A stretch of DNA of 64,000 nt from Williamsia sp. (lineage in GTDB: Bacteria > Actinomycetota > Actinomycetes > Mycobacteriales > Mycobacteriaceae), in assembly GCF_016462415.1 (NCBI RefSeq), contig NZ_JAEMTF010000001.1, forward strand, positions 64,862 through 128,861. Reading direction: 5' to 3'. Of the stretch, positions 25,957 to 33,494 are shown piece after piece. The notes under the pieces were generated by a model, which saw only the letters and a list, made by a program, of their open reading frames with translations, was not told the DNA's origin and searched no databases. Numbering within the stretch: the stretch's first letter is position 1; every line of letters begins with the position of its first letter. The translations under genes were made by a program, and so were the position numbers.

Positions 25957-27509
25957 CCAACGGCGCCAACGCGGTGATCAGCTCGCTCGTCGATTCCGGT
26001 GTGCAGGTGTGCTTCGGCAACCCCGGAACCTCGGAGATGCACTTCGTCGCCGCGCTCGACTCCGTGCCGCAGATGCGCGCGGTCCTCTGCCTGTTCGAGG
26101 GGGTCGTCACCGGGGCGGCGGACGGCTACGCCCGGGTGACCGGCCGACCGGCCGCCACGCTGCTGCATCTGGGACCGGGTATGGCCAACGGCCTGGCAAA
26201 CCTGCACAACGCGCGCCGCGCACACACCCCGATCGTCAACATCGTCGGCGACCACGCGACCTACCACCACCGCTACGACGCACCGTTGGAATCCGACATC
26301 GCCACGCTCGGATCGTGGCTGCAGGGGTGGACGCGGACGGCGACCTCGACCGAGACGGTCGGGCAGGATGTCGCCGACGCGGTGGCCGCGTCGACGGACG
26401 GCGCCGGGCAGATCGCCACCGTCATCCTCCCCGCGGACATCTCCTGGACCGCCGGTGGAACCGTCGGGACCGCCGTGGCACCGGTGCCGCGTGCCGTCCC
26501 CGACGAGCAGGTGATCGCCGGGATCGCCGAGGCCCTGACCTCGGGTGCGAAGACAGTGATCCTCATCGGCGCCGAGGCCACACGGATCGACGGACTCCTC
26601 GCGGTCAGCCGGATCGCGAACGCCACCGGGGCAACGGTTCTCGTCGAGACGTTCCCCGCCGCGCTCGACCGGGGTGCCGGTGTCCCGAGCTTCGACCGGC
26701 TCGGCTACCTGGCCGAAGCGGCCCAGGCGCAACTCGACGGGATCGAACACCTCGTCCTCATCGGGGCCCGCTCGCCGGTGTCGTTTTTCGCCTACCCGGA
26801 CAAGGCAAGTGACCTGGTGCCCGACGGCGCCACGGTGCACACCCTCGTCGACATCCGCGACGACGTCCTCGGTGCGGTGACCGCGCTGGCCGACCGCGTG
26901 GCGGCCGAGCACACCGCGACGGTGCAGGATCGGGTCGAGGTCGACCTGCCGAGCGGCGATCTGACGTTGGCGAACTGGGTCCAGGTCGTCGGCTCCGTCC
27001 TCCCGGAGGGCGCCATCATCTCCGACGAGGCGAACACGTCGGGTCTGATGTTGCCCGCCGCGACCGCCGGTGCGCCACGACACCAGGTGCTCACGTTGAC
27101 CGGGGGTGCCATCGGACAGGGACTACCCGTCGCCGTCGGTGCCGCGATCGCCGCCCCGGACCGTCCCGTGCTCGCGCTGCAGTCCGACGGCAGTGCGCTC
27201 TACACGATCTCGTCGCTGTGGACGATGGCGCGGGAGAACCTGAACGTGACCACCGTGCTGCTCAACAACAGCGCCTACGCCATCCTGCGGATGGAACTGC
27301 AACGCGTCGGCGCGCAGAGCGGTGGCGAGAAGGCGAACTCGCTGCTCGACCTGTCCCACCCGGACATGGACTTCGTCGCCATGTCCACCGGGTTCGGCGT
27401 CCCGGCCGTGCGGGTCACAACAGCCGAGGACCTCGCGACCGAACTGAATCGCGCCTTCGCAGAGGAGGGACCTCACCTCATCGAGGCCATCATCCCACCC
27501 CTGCTCTAG
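25953..27509 (+). CDS. ilvX: Thiamine-diphosphate enzyme, IlvX-like (acetolactate synthase family)
   Basis: A 518-residue TPP enzyme. The catalytic Glu is at about 49 ('LFEGVVTGAADGYARVTG'), the 'HLGPGMANGLANLHNARRA' loop follows, and the TPP/Mg motif runs from about 411 ('QSDGSALYTISSLW' to 'TVLLNNSAYAIL'). The usual GDG is SDG here, as I recall for the IlvX branch (M. tuberculosis IlvX, 515 residues). Members are annotated as acetohydroxyacid synthase but a decarboxylase or carboligase role is equally possible. No regulatory subunit or FAD-site evidence is present. It is translationally coupled to the 2-hydroxyacid dehydrogenase. The symbol rests on remembered similarity. Confidence 0.8.
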   Translation: MTNGANAVISSLVDSGVQVCFGNPGTSEMHFVAALDSVPQMRAVLCLFEGVVTGAADGYARVTGRPAATLLHLGPGMANGLANLHNARRAHTPIVNIVGDHATYHHRYDAPLESDIATLGSWLQGWTRTATSTETVGQDVADAVAASTDGAGQIATVILPADISWTAGGTVGTAVAPVPRAVPDEQVIAGIAEALTSGAKTVILIGAEATRIDGLLAVSRIANATGATVLVETFPAALDRGAGVPSFDRLGYLAEAAQAQLDGIEHLVLIGARSPVSFFAYPDKASDLVPDGATVHTLVDIRDDVLGAVTALADRVAAEHTATVQDRVEVDLPSGDLTLANWVQVVGSVLPEGAIISDEANTSGLMLPAATAGAPRHQVLTLTGGAIGQGLPVAVGAAIAAPDRPVLALQSDGSALYTISSLWTMARENLNVTTVLLNNSAYAILRMELQRVGAQSGGEKANSLLDLSHPDMDFVAMSTGFGVPAVRVTTAEDLATELNRAFAEEGPHLIEAIIPPLL

Positions 27510-27518
27510 CGGTGTGCC

Positions 27519-28724
27519 TCAGACGAAGGCGCTGAACCCGGTGACGCCGCGGCCCACGATCAGGTTGTTCATCTGCGAGGTGCCCTCATAGGAGTAGAGC
27601 GCCTCGGCGTCGACGAAGTACCGGATGACGTCGTAGTCGAGCAGGATCCCGTTGCCGCCCATGATCTCTCGGGCCCAGCCGACCACCTCGCGCAACCGCG
27701 TCGTGCAGTAGGTCTTGCACAGTGCTGCGTGTTCGTCGCGATAGACACCCTGATCCTGCAGCTGTGACACCTGCATTGCCAGCCCCAGACAGGCGGTGAC
27801 GTTGCCCGCCATGCGGGCGATGAGGTCGGAGATGAGTTGGAACGAGGCGATGGGCTTGCCGAACTGCTCGCGCTCCTGCGCGTAGGCCACCGCCTTCTCG
27901 TAGGCGCCGATCATCACGCCGACGGCGCTCCACGCCACCCCGCCGCGGGTGAGGCGCAGGACCTTGCCGGTGTCGGCGAAGGAGTTGGCGTTCTCGAGCT
28001 TGTTGGCCCCGGGGACTCGGCAGTCCTCGAAGTAGAGATCGGCGTTCTCGACGGCGCGCAAGGAGTACTTGCGTTCGATCTTCTCCGCGCGGAACCCCTC
28101 GAAGTCCTTCTCCACGACGAAACCCTTGACCTCGCCGTCTTCCTCGTCCTTGGCGTAGACGATGACGAGGTCGGCGAAGGTGGCGTTGCCGATCCATCGC
28201 TTGCTGCCGTTGAGGATCCAGTCGTCGCCGTCGCGACGCGCGGTGGTCGACAGCCCGCCGGCGACGTCGGAACCGCCGTCGGGTTCGGAGAGCCCGAAGG
28301 CGCCGACGAGTTCCATTCGGCGCATCGCCGGGAGCCAGCGGTCACGCTGCTCGGCGGAACCGAGGATCGAGATGCTGCTCATCGCCAGACCACTGTGGAC
28401 GCCGAACATCGTCCCGGTGGACGGGTCGACCCGCGCGAACTCCAGCCCGAGCCACCCGGTGAGCACCTTGCGGTGCGGTTTGCGTCCGTCGAACTCGTAT
28501 CCGAGTCCGACGATGTCCAGCTCGGCCAGCCGCGGCAGCAGGTGCCGCGGCGACTCGCCCTTCTCCCAGAACTCGTTCGCCCGCGGGGCGACCTCCTCGG
28601 CGAGGAAACGTCGTACCCGGAGGATGATCTCGCTCTCCTCGTCGGTCAGCGCGGCCTGGTATCCGAACAGGTCGGAGGCCAGATAGCTGGGGGACAGCGG
28701 TTCCATCGGTTCATGCGAGCTCAT
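27519..28724 (-). CDS. Acyl-CoA dehydrogenase, glutaryl-CoA-dehydrogenase-like
   Basis: A 401-residue FAD enzyme. Landmarks: 'GAFGLSEPDGGSDVAG', 'WILNGSKRWIGNATFADL', 'EREQFGKPIASFQLISDLIARM', 'REIMGGNGILLDYDVIRYF' and the catalytic Glu in 'ALYSYEGTSQMNNLIVGR'. This pattern (Tyr-Glu-Gly-Thr, RMAGN, GGNGI) is closest to glutaryl-CoA dehydrogenase and related mycobacterial FadE proteins, but the glutaryl-specific arginine cannot be checked here. It is convergent with the IlvX-like gene (9 bp apart) and divergent from another acyl-CoA dehydrogenase, with palindromic sequences in the 168-bp gap. Confidence 0.87.
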   Translation of the reverse strand: MSSHEPMEPLSPSYLASDLFGYQAALTDEESEIILRVRRFLAEEVAPRANEFWEKGESPRHLLPRLAELDIVGLGYEFDGRKPHRKVLTGWLGLEFARVDPSTGTMFGVHSGLAMSSISILGSAEQRDRWLPAMRRMELVGAFGLSEPDGGSDVAGGLSTTARRDGDDWILNGSKRWIGNATFADLVIVYAKDEEDGEVKGFVVEKDFEGFRAEKIERKYSLRAVENADLYFEDCRVPGANKLENANSFADTGKVLRLTRGGVAWSAVGVMIGAYEKAVAYAQEREQFGKPIASFQLISDLIARMAGNVTACLGLAMQVSQLQDQGVYRDEHAALCKTYCTTRLREVVGWAREIMGGNGILLDYDVIRYFVDAEALYSYEGTSQMNNLIVGRGVTGFSAFV

Positions 28725-28785
28725 CGGTGAGTCCTCTCCGCGGGCGGGCGGGCCGCATTCGCGATGTCTGCACGTGTCTACGACT

Positions 28786-28804
28786 CCATTGACGATCGTA
28801 ATGG
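28786..28804. promoter_or_regulatory. Imperfect inverted repeat in divergent acyl-CoA dehydrogenase promoter region
   Basis: CCATT (28786-28790) and AATGG (28800-28804) flank an ACGATCGT core that is off-centre by one base. It lies between the two divergent acyl-CoA dehydrogenases and could be a weak operator. A TTGACG at 28789-28794 could serve as a -35. Confidence 0.3.
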
Positions 28805-28858
28805 GGCGGCTGAGTCGGGCCGGGTGGACTGCGTGGTTACATCGATCGTGCGTCGGTC

Positions 28859-28877
28859 GTCAGACCGGGCGTCTGAC
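28859..28877. promoter_or_regulatory. Perfect palindrome in leader of acyl-CoA dehydrogenase
   Basis: GTCAGAC (28859-28865), CGGGC spacer, GTCTGAC (28871-28877). It ends four bases before the GAGGAG ribosome site of the following gene. It is a candidate repressor operator or a leader stem-loop. Confidence 0.5.
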
Positions 28878-28892
28878 ACCGAGGAGCTGGTT

Positions 28893-30032
28893 GTGGCCGT
28901 TGACCGTTTGTTGCCCACCGACGAGGCCCGCGAGCTGATCCAGCTGACCCGTGACATCGCAGCCAAGACGCTCGGCCCGATCGTCGACGGCCACGAGAAG
29001 CGGGAACAGTATCCCGACGGGGTCTTCGCAACGCTCGGCGAGGCGGGTCTGCTGAGCCTGCCGTATCCCGAGGAGTGGGGCGGCGGTGGCCAGCCCTACG
29101 AGGTCTACCTCCAGGTGCTCGAGGAACTCGCCTCGGCGTGGGCGGCCGTGGCGGTCGCGGCGAGTGTGCACGGCCTGGCCTGCTACCCGGTGAGCGCCTT
29201 CGGTACCGAGGAGCAGAAGGCACGTTGGCTGCCCGACATGCTCGGCGGCGCCACCATCGGCGCCTACAGCCTGTCCGAACCGCAGGCCGGCTCCGATGCC
29301 GCGGCACTGACGTGTCGGGCCGTCGCCGCGGGGGATCACTACGTCATCGACGGCGCCAAGGCGTGGATCACCCACGGTGGGGTCGCCGACTTCTACAACC
29401 TCTTCGCCCGCACCGGGGAGGGGTCGAAGGGAATCTCCTGTTTCCTCGTCGACAAGAGCACTCCGAACCTGACGTTCGGCAAGCCCGAGGAGAAGATGGG
29501 CCTGCACGCGATACCCACCACCTCAGCGCACTACGACGGTGCGCACGTCGAAGCCGACCGGCTCGTGGGCGCTGAGGGGCAGGGCCTGCAGATCGCGTTC
29601 TCCGCACTGGACTCGGGACGCCTCGGCATCGCCGCGGTCGCCGTCGGCATCGCGCAGGCCGCTCTCGACGACGCGGTCGCCTATGCGCAGGAACGGTCCA
29701 CGTTCGGCCGCAAGATCATCGATCATCAGGGTCTCGGGTTCGTGCTCGCCGACATGGCCGCCGCCGTCGACTCCGCGAGGGCGACGTACCTCGACGCCGC
29801 TCGCAGACGTGATGCAGGCCTGCCCTACTCGCGCAACGCGTCGGTCGCGAAGCTCATCGCAACCGACGCGGCGATGAAGGTGACCACCGACGCCGTCCAG
29901 GTCTTCGGCGGGTACGGCTACACCCGGGACTTCCGGGTCGAGCGGTACATGCGCGACGCGAAGGTCACCCAGATCTTCGAGGGGACCAACCAGATCCAGC
30001 GCCTCGTCATCAGTCGATCCCTGGCCGGCTGA
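28893..30032 (+). CDS. Acyl-CoA dehydrogenase (FadE type)
   Basis: A 379-residue acyl-CoA dehydrogenase of standard length. FAD/substrate motifs: 'GAYSLSEPQAGSDAAAL' (about 125-141), 'YVIDGAKAWITHGGVADFYN', 'RSTFGRKIIDHQGLGFVLADM', 'VFGGYGYTRDF' and catalytic Glu in 'TQIFEGTNQIQRLVISR'. The GTG at 28893 is chosen because GAGGAG lies six bases earlier and homology begins at 'VDRLLPTDEARELIQLTRD'; longer in-frame starts add an unmatched Arg/Ser-rich piece. It is followed at 4 bp by an esterase gene. It probably performs alpha-beta oxidation of a short or branched acyl-CoA. Confidence 0.9.
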   Translation: MAVDRLLPTDEARELIQLTRDIAAKTLGPIVDGHEKREQYPDGVFATLGEAGLLSLPYPEEWGGGGQPYEVYLQVLEELASAWAAVAVAASVHGLACYPVSAFGTEEQKARWLPDMLGGATIGAYSLSEPQAGSDAAALTCRAVAAGDHYVIDGAKAWITHGGVADFYNLFARTGEGSKGISCFLVDKSTPNLTFGKPEEKMGLHAIPTTSAHYDGAHVEADRLVGAEGQGLQIAFSALDSGRLGIAAVAVGIAQAALDDAVAYAQERSTFGRKIIDHQGLGFVLADMAAAVDSARATYLDAARRRDAGLPYSRNASVAKLIATDAAMKVTTDAVQVFGGYGYTRDFRVERYMRDAKVTQIFEGTNQIQRLVISRSLAG

Positions 30033-30036
30033 GCAG

Positions 30037-30927
30037 ATGAGCGCGCAGATGCGGTTGGTCGCGGGTGTCATGCGGCTGACCCGCAAACGACAGATGTCGA
30101 CGCCCGCACGTGCACAGCGACGCATCCACGCGCCGAAGGGGTCGGCCGAGCCGACGCCGGCGATCCGGGACCGGCACACCGTCACGCAGTACCGAGAACA
30201 CGGCTTCGACGTCCACCGCATCGTCCCGAAGGACGGCCGGTTCACCCGATCGGTGCTGTACCTGCACGGCGGTGCCTACATCGCCGAGATCGCGCCGCAG
30301 CACTACGGTTTCATCAGCAGGCTGGTCGATGCCGGGGTCCGCGTCGACGTACCCGCGTACGGACTGGCGCCACAGCACACCGCGGTGCAGGCCTACGACC
30401 TGGTCGAGTCGGTGTATCGGCGGTTGCTCACCGACGCCACCCCGTCGGAGATCACCGTGATGGGCGATTCGGCGGGGGCCGGGATCGCGCTGGGTTTCGT
30501 CCAGCAGGTGGCGGCTCTCGACCTTCCCCAGCCGGGGCAGGTCGTACTCGTGTCACCGTGGCTCGACGCGGAGTTGTCGAACCCGGAGATCGCCGGGGTG
30601 GAGAAGCGCGACCCGTGGCTGAGTTCCGTCGGGTTGCGTGCGGCGGCGCGGGCGTGGGCCGGCGACCTACCGCTCGACGATCCGCGGGTCAGTCCCATCC
30701 GCGGATCGGTGCGCGGTCTCCCACCGGTCGAGATCTGGTGCGGTACCCGCGATCTGTTCCTGCCCGACGTGTTGGCCCTGACCCGCGGCATCCGCGCAGG
30801 CGGTGGACAGGTGCGACTGACGCAGTGCGAGGGGGCCATTCACGTCTACCCGGTCCTGCCGACCCCGGAGGGGAAGGTCGCCACCCGCGAGATCGTCGCT
30901 TCGATCGCCGATCCGAGAGGGCCCTGA
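30037..30927 (+). CDS. Alpha/beta hydrolase, hormone-sensitive-lipase type esterase
   Basis: A 296-residue serine esterase of family IV. The oxyanion motif is 'YLHGGAYIAE', the nucleophile Ser is in 'VMGDSAGAGIALGF', the Asp is in 'GTRDLFLPD' and the His is in 'GAIHVYPVLP'. A short basic N-terminus ('MRLTRKRQM') precedes the fold. It is four bases after the acyl-CoA dehydrogenase stop and thus in the same transcript. It may release an acid that the dehydrogenase then handles after CoA activation. The 3' neighbour is convergent. Confidence 0.87.
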   Translation: MSAQMRLVAGVMRLTRKRQMSTPARAQRRIHAPKGSAEPTPAIRDRHTVTQYREHGFDVHRIVPKDGRFTRSVLYLHGGAYIAEIAPQHYGFISRLVDAGVRVDVPAYGLAPQHTAVQAYDLVESVYRRLLTDATPSEITVMGDSAGAGIALGFVQQVAALDLPQPGQVVLVSPWLDAELSNPEIAGVEKRDPWLSSVGLRAAARAWAGDLPLDDPRVSPIRGSVRGLPPVEIWCGTRDLFLPDVLALTRGIRAGGGQVRLTQCEGAIHVYPVLPTPEGKVATREIVASIADPRGP

Positions 30928-30938
30928 GCGCGCCGTGA

Positions 30939-31397
30939 TCAGAGGGTGGACAGATCCGGTACGCCCGCCATGCACTCGATCCGCACGCCGTCGGGGTCGG
31001 TGAGGTACACCGCGCCGGTGACCGATCCACCGGCCCCCTCCATCCTCGAGACCGTGTGTCGCTGAGCGGTTCCGCCGTACTGCTCGGCGAGCTCCCACAG
31101 ATCGTCGATCGCCTCCACCCGGAAGGCGAGGTGCGTGAACCCGAACTGGTTCATCGCTCGTCGCTCGCGGTCTCCGACCCCGTCGGGCGTGGTCCACCGC
31201 ACCAGTTCCAGCCGCATGTCCGGACGCGCCAGCATCCGTGAGGTGAACTGGCCGTCGATCTCCATCGTGGCGGCGAACTCGGGGCCGAGATCCATCGTGA
31301 ACAGCTCACGGAACCCGAGGACGTTGACGTAGAACGCCGTGGAGCGGTCGAGATCGGAACAGCAGATCCCGATGTGAGACCACGATTGGATCGCCAT
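30939..31397 (-). CDS. VOC-family protein
   Basis: A 152-residue vicinal-oxygen-chelate protein. Ligand candidates are His in 'SWSHIGICCSDL', His in 'GFTHLAFRV' and Glu in 'GVRIECMAG', the glyoxalase/methylmalonyl-CoA-epimerase-like set. The ATG at 31397 is preferred because AGAGG lies eight bases before it; GTG 31406 is in frame but overlaps that site. It is a single gene convergent with the esterase. The exact reaction is unknown. Confidence 0.8.
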   Translation of the reverse strand: MAIQSWSHIGICCSDLDRSTAFYVNVLGFRELFTMDLGPEFAATMEIDGQFTSRMLARPDMRLELVRWTTPDGVGDRERRAMNQFGFTHLAFRVEAIDDLWELAEQYGGTAQRHTVSRMEGAGGSVTGAVYLTDPDGVRIECMAGVPDLSTL

Positions 31398-31530
31398 GTC
31401 ATCCACCTCTCGCAGTGATCGTCCCGCCGTATGTGTCTATCACCGCGACCGAGCTGACCGAGTACCTTTCGGTGAGCGGGTGCTCTGCGAGGTGTCGGTT
31501 CGCGCGTGATCGACAGGAAGACAGGTGGTC

Positions 31531-32166
31531 ATGTCGAATCGCTATGCGCGCCTGATGTTCGGTCGTGGTGCGCTCGAACGGCAACGGGCCGACGGCAGCT
31601 ATGCGGTGTACGGGGCGAACGCCGACCGCGACGACGACGGACCGGACCATCTCGATGAACGCGAGATCGGGCTGCTGAGCAGCGTGTTCCAGTTCCACCT
31701 CGCGACGGCCACGGCCGACGGGTACCCCTACATCCAGTACCGCAGCGGACCGCGTGGGTTCCTGCACCATCTGGGCGAGGACACCATCGGCTTCGCCGAC
31801 TTCCACGGCAACGCCCAGTTCGTGTCGGTGGGCAACATCGACGACAACGGCCGGATCGCGATGTTCGTCGCCGACTATCCCCGCAAGATCCGGCTCAAGC
31901 TGTTCGGCCACGCCACCGTCGTCGACGCCGCGGAGGACCCCGAACTGCTGTCGCGGCTGATGACAGTGGGTGACTCGCGTATCGCGGCCCGGGCCGAACG
32001 CAGCATCGTGATCACCATCGAGGCGTTCGACTGGAACTGTTCGCGCAGCCTGGTCCCGCAGTACGACCGCGACTACGTGCGCGCCCTGAACCAGGCACAC
32101 GCCGCCGAGACCGCGGAGTTGCGTGCCCGCATCGCCGATCTCGAGCGTCAGATCACCGAGGCCTGA
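31531..32166 (+). CDS. Pyridoxamine-phosphate-oxidase-family (split-barrel flavin) protein
   Basis: A 211-residue split-barrel protein of the FMN/F420/haem-binding PNPOx superfamily. Features include 'FQFHLATATADGYPYIQYRSGPRGFLHHL', 'GFADFHGNAQFVSVGNI', 'YPRKIRLKLFGHATVV' and 'NCSRSLVPQYDRDYV'. The last 30 residues form a Glu/Ala/Leu/Arg-rich helix, possibly a short coiled coil for oligomerisation. ATG 31531 follows AGGAAGACAGG. The cofactor and substrate are unknown. Its last 14 bases overlap the end of the convergent PucR gene. Confidence 0.8.
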   Translation: MSNRYARLMFGRGALERQRADGSYAVYGANADRDDDGPDHLDEREIGLLSSVFQFHLATATADGYPYIQYRSGPRGFLHHLGEDTIGFADFHGNAQFVSVGNIDDNGRIAMFVADYPRKIRLKLFGHATVVDAAEDPELLSRLMTVGDSRIAARAERSIVITIEAFDWNCSRSLVPQYDRDYVRALNQAHAAETAELRARIADLERQITEA

Positions 32167-33367
32167 GCGGATCAGCCAGCTGCTGCAGCTGGATCGCCGT
32201 GTCCAACGCCAGGCGATGCCATGCGTGTCGAGGATCGCGGCCGGTCAGCTCCTGCGCGCGGCGTAGTCGGTATCGCAGCGTCTGCGGATGCACGTGCAGC
32301 TCCGCGGCGGCCGCCGTGGCCGTGCCGGTCGAGATGAACGCCCGCACGCCGTCGAGCAGATGCTCGTTGGACGGATCGCGCAGCGGTCCGAGCACGGTGG
32401 ACACGACCGCGTCGGTGTCCGCCGTCGCACGCGCGGTCAGCAGGACCAGAAGTTGACAATCCCCGTCGTCGAGCAACGCCCGCTCGGCGAATGCGTGTCC
32501 GGGAGCGGTGTCGAGTGCGTCGCATGCCAACCGGTAGGCGGCGGCGACATCGGCGATGGGTCGCCCCGACATCAGGCTTCCCCGCAGATCCGCCGCCGCA
32601 CACACCGAGTCGAGGAGTGTCCGGTCGACCGTTCCGGGCAGCAGCAGGACCCCTCGGGTCCCACGCCGGGTGCAGAGGTGGGGTCGTGCCGGACCGTCGG
32701 TCGGGTCGGTGTGCGGTGTCTCGCCGAGCGATCGGAGGATCGTGTCGAGGTCGTCGTCGGACATCGAGCGCCCTGGGTCGGTACGGGCGACCACGAGCAG
32801 CTGTGGACGACCGGCCAGGGCGAGATCGAGCTGCCTGCTGCGGTCGGCAATGGCGCCGGGCGAGTTCTGCCGACCCGCGATGAGGTCGTCGAGAAACGCG
32901 GCCTGTGCCTGTCCGCGATCGGAGGTCAGGCGGTCGCGGTAGGTGGTGTACGCGTCGATGATGACCTCGGAGACCGCGTCAAGGGTGCGGAGCACCAGCA
33001 GGCTGAGGTCGGCGACGTCGGCCGGTTCGAGGTCGTCGAGATGGTGGTCGATGACGTGTCGTACGAACACGTCTGACGCGACGCGGTAGGCGCGCAGGAT
33101 GTCGGTCAGTGGGCGGCCGTCGGCGGCCCGAGCGGTGCCGATCGCCCGGAACGCGGATCGGTCCCGCTCGATGTCGCCGTCGTCGATCCACAATTCGAGC
33201 AGCCGGCGCAGAGACCCGGCCGCGATGTTCTCGACCTCGTCGAGTTGTGGACCCCGCAGGTCGCGGTAGGCGGGAACTGCCTCGCGAATGGCATCGACCG
33301 ACCGCGTGACGATCGCGGGGAGTTCGCCCTGCAGTCGGGTGACGGTGCGTTCGCGTGCGGCGCTCAT
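32153..33367 (-). CDS. PucR/CdaR-type transcription regulator
   Basis: A 404-residue regulator. The C-terminal PucR-type helix-turn-helix is clear at about 350-380 ('TGTATAAAAELHVHPQTLRYRLRRAQELTG'). The N-terminal two-thirds has the RsbRD/GGDEF-like sensor layout of this family ('AYRDLRGPQLDEVENIAAGSLRRLLE'). PucR proteins usually activate or repress a neighbouring catabolic gene in response to a metabolite. The start ATG at 33367 lies 15 bp from a perfect 25-bp palindrome in the gap to the divergent flavoprotein gene, which is the likely regulated target. Confidence 0.87.
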   Translation of the reverse strand: MSAARERTVTRLQGELPAIVTRSVDAIREAVPAYRDLRGPQLDEVENIAAGSLRRLLELWIDDGDIERDRSAFRAIGTARAADGRPLTDILRAYRVASDVFVRHVIDHHLDDLEPADVADLSLLVLRTLDAVSEVIIDAYTTYRDRLTSDRGQAQAAFLDDLIAGRQNSPGAIADRSRQLDLALAGRPQLLVVARTDPGRSMSDDDLDTILRSLGETPHTDPTDGPARPHLCTRRGTRGVLLLPGTVDRTLLDSVCAAADLRGSLMSGRPIADVAAAYRLACDALDTAPGHAFAERALLDDGDCQLLVLLTARATADTDAVVSTVLGPLRDPSNEHLLDGVRAFISTGTATAAAAELHVHPQTLRYRLRRAQELTGRDPRHAWHRLALDTAIQLQQLADPLRPR

Positions 33368-33381
33368 CGAGATCCCGTCTG

Positions 33382-33406
33382 CGGTTTGTCACCCGGTGAC
33401 AAACCG
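33382..33406. promoter_or_regulatory. Perfect 25-bp palindrome, probable PucR operator
   Basis: Twelve-base arms CGGTTTGTCACC (33382-33393) and GGTGACAAACCG (33395-33406) around a single C. It sits in the 127-bp gap between the PucR gene and the divergent FAD dehydrogenase, close to the PucR start, where it could autoregulate PucR and control the flavoprotein. Confidence 0.7.
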
Positions 33407-33494
33407 GATGGTTGAAAGGACGCCGATCATTGCGCTGCCTTGTCATCCACGACACTCTCACACGAGAGGTCGAAGTCGCCGAGGAGGAGAGAAC

